Shown here in pieces: positions 14,463-15,726 of a DNA stretch of 15,726 nt (position 1 is the first letter of the stretch; each line of letters opens with the position of its first letter). A program made the translations under genes and the position numbers. This DNA comes from Bacteroidota bacterium. GTDB lineage: Bacteria > Bacteroidota > Bacteroidia > Chitinophagales > Chitinophagaceae. The DNA lies in the NCBI GenBank assembly GCA_023392185.1, contig JAEVZP010000010.1:1-15726 (forward strand), given 5' to 3'. A model generated the notes under the pieces. The model was not told where the DNA came from, searched no databases, and saw only the letters and a program-made list of their open reading frames with translations.

Positions 14463-15548
14463 ATGGCCCGTTTCTATCCGCTTTTGGTTTCCGAGGTTCG
14501 TAAAGAGCTGCCCGACTGTGTGTCGGTAGCCTTTGAAATAGCGCCCGAAATGGCCGAAGCGTTTCAGTTCCGGGCCGGTCAGTACCTGACGCTGCGCGCC
14601 ACCATCGATGGCGAAGAAGTGCGCCGTTCCTATTCAATTTGCAGTGCGCCTGCCAACGGCGAACTGCGGGTAGCGATTAAGGAAGTGGCCGATGGCAGGT
14701 TTTCTTCCTGGGCCAACACCGCGCTTCGCAAAGGCGATGTGCTGGAAGTAATGCCGCCTGATGGCCGGTTTACGGTTCGTCATCCGCAAAAAGCAGGCAA
14801 ACAGTACCTTGCTGTGGCTGCCGGTTCCGGCATTACGCCGATTTTGTCGCTTATCACCGAAGTGCTGTACACCGAGCCCGACAGCCAGTTTACGCTGGTA
14901 TATGGCAACCGGACCCGCGGCAGCATCCTGTTTCGCGAGACGCTGGAAGGGCTGAAAAACACCTTTATGCAGCGGTTGCGCATCTACCATGTGCTGAGCC
15001 GTGAAGCTATGGACGTTCCGCTGTTTAACGGCCGGATTGACGGGCAGAAGATGAGCGAATTTCTCGGTAGCCTGATTCCGGTATCCACTCTGGATGAAGC
15101 CTTTATCTGTGGTCCGGAAGAGATGATTCTTTCGGTGCGCGAGGCCCTGCAAGACGCCGGACTGTCCGACGACCGCATTCATTTCGAGCTGTTTACCGCT
15201 ACCGGTGCAGCGGCTGCTTTCCGGAAAACGACCCCTTCCGTGCTGTCGCAGGAAGCCGCCGAGGCCAAAAGCCGGGTGCGCATTACGCTGGACGGCGTTA
15301 CGACCGAGCTGGAGCTGGCCTATGGCGGCGAAAGCATTCTGGATGCGGCCCTTCAGTCGGGTGCGGACCTGCCCTATGCCTGCAAAGGCGGCGTGTGTGC
15401 CACCTGCCGCGCAAAGCTCACCGACGGCGAAGTAGAAATGGACCTGGCGTATGGACTGGAAAAAGATGAAATCGCCAAAGGTTTCGTGTTGACGTGCCAG
15501 AGCCACCCGCGCACGCCGTTTGTAGCAGTGGATTTTGATCAGCGGTAG
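14463..15548 (+). CDS. paaE: PaaE-like ferredoxin-NADP reductase with 2Fe-2S domain
   Basis: The product is 361 residues, the usual length of PaaE. Three modules are visible. An FAD-binding barrel (about 1-105) has the RRSYSICSAP motif. An NAD(P)-binding domain (about 110-230) has AAGSGITPILSLI and FICGPEEMI. A plant-type 2Fe-2S ferredoxin domain (about 265-361) has ligands C307, C312, C315 and C345 (YACKGGVCATC, LTCQ). In phenylacetate breakdown PaaE passes electrons from NADPH to the PaaABCD phenylacetyl-CoA epoxidase. The tail GEVEMDLAYGLEKDEIAKGF is very PaaE-like. However, no other paa gene is in the window and the next gene is on the other strand, so a stand-alone oxidoreductase for another oxygenase or desaturase remains possible. 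Confidence 0.88.
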   Translation: MARFYPLLVSEVRKELPDCVSVAFEIAPEMAEAFQFRAGQYLTLRATIDGEEVRRSYSICSAPANGELRVAIKEVADGRFSSWANTALRKGDVLEVMPPDGRFTVRHPQKAGKQYLAVAAGSGITPILSLITEVLYTEPDSQFTLVYGNRTRGSILFRETLEGLKNTFMQRLRIYHVLSREAMDVPLFNGRIDGQKMSEFLGSLIPVSTLDEAFICGPEEMILSVREALQDAGLSDDRIHFELFTATGAAAAFRKTTPSVLSQEAAEAKSRVRITLDGVTTELELAYGGESILDAALQSGADLPYACKGGVCATCRAKLTDGEVEMDLAYGLEKDEIAKGFVLTCQSHPRTPFVAVDFDQR

Positions 15549-15622
15549 TACCTGTGCGCAGCGATACTGCTTATAGCCCCTTTCTCAACCGTTGCTAATC
15601 CCGAAAAACACCTGCGCAGCGG

Positions 15623-15726
15623 CTAGTCTGCCTGCTTCAACTGCCCGGCAATATTCCGGAAACTACCCAGCGCCGCTTCCAGGCTTTCCAGGATCTCCTC
15701 TGCCAGTACATCCGGATCAGGAATGT
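15623..15726 (-). CDS. C-terminal fragment of a gene at the right edge, possibly an HsdM-type N6-DNA methylase
   Basis: Only the last 33 codons are present, ending in TAG at 15625-15623. The tail reads IPDPDVLAEEILESLEAALGSF followed by RNIAGQL. A helix of the form DP-LA-EI-ELEAAL-F-I closes many type I restriction methylase (HsdM) subunits, which is the basis of the guess; so short a stretch cannot prove it. A TTCCGGAA core at 15654 lies inside it. It converges with the paaE-like gene across a 74-base gap that contains two copies of a GCGCAGCG word and nothing else I recognise. Confidence 0.4.
   Translation of the reverse strand, partial: IPDPDVLAEEILESLEAALGSFRNIAGQLKQAD

Larger units (their letters stand above)
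366..15227. repeat. Dispersed palindrome family TTTCCGGAAA (12 exact copies)
   Basis: Exact copies begin at 366, 2236, 3110, 4217, 4490, 5701, 7485, 8947, 11198, 11971, 14061 and 15218. The 8-base core TTCCGGAA occurs six more times, at 3021, 7383, 7764, 9734, 13555 and 15654. Eight of the 12 exact copies are in genes: five read as Ser-Gly-(Lys/Asn), two as Phe-Arg-Lys and one as Phe-Pro-Glu, so all three frames are used. Four are between genes, although non-coding DNA is only about 11 percent of the window. Copies are spread over the window about every 1.3 kb and are not part of longer shared repeats. Confidence 0.88.

Noticed and set aside
15549..15622. Two GCGCAGCG words in the convergent gap after the paaE-like gene
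   Set aside because: They are short, only two copies, and a weak hairpin there lacks a T-tract, so no terminator is called.
1..15726. CRISPR array, tRNA, rRNA or prophage
   Set aside because: No regularly spaced repeats, cloverleaf sequences, rRNA segments or phage structural genes are visible.

Overview
The window looks like chromosomal DNA of a Bacteroidota bacterium, perhaps of the Chitinophagales/Saprospirales type. This rests on TAnnTTTG-type promoter boxes, lipoproteins and a PorT-like barrel typical of the phylum, a Bacteroidota-type Rpn/PD-(D/E)XK protein, a PaaE-type oxidoreductase and moderately high GC. I place the phylum with fair confidence and nothing below it.

Layout, left to right. 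A TolC-family efflux protein is cut by the left edge (-), with three phased TTAAGC repeats upstream. Next come an Rpn-family nuclease/transposase (-) and a Crp/Fnr regulator with a TTG start (-). NAD-dependent DNA ligase LigA (+) is divergent from the regulator and is followed by a small lipoprotein (+). A compact minus-strand cluster then runs lipoprotein, TPR protein, staphylococcal-nuclease-like protein, leucyl/phenylalanyl-tRNA-protein transferase (Aat), from 8191 down to 5039. Divergent from it is a 954-residue hybrid-free sensor histidine kinase with about five PAS domains (+). A 780-base gene-poor stretch after the kinase holds a decayed N-terminal fragment of an IS481-family transposase. 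An outer-membrane beta-barrel protein and an M28 aminopeptidase with a PDZ domain follow (both -), then a PaaE-like ferredoxin-reductase (+). The right edge cuts a minus-strand gene whose tail resembles an HsdM-type DNA methylase.

The individual genes are mostly ordinary. The window's odd signal is the palindrome TTTCCGGAAA. I count 12 exact copies in 15.7 kb, where about 0.015 would be expected in random equal-base sequence, plus six further copies of the TTCCGGAA core. Copies lie in intergenic gaps and in genes, in all three reading frames, and two sit at the centre of 30-bp palindromes with unrelated arms near the 3' ends of genes. No gene-level feature explains this. It behaves like a genome-wide over-represented palindrome, comparable in kind to cyanobacterial HIP1 or to DNA-uptake words, and is the best candidate here for something undescribed.
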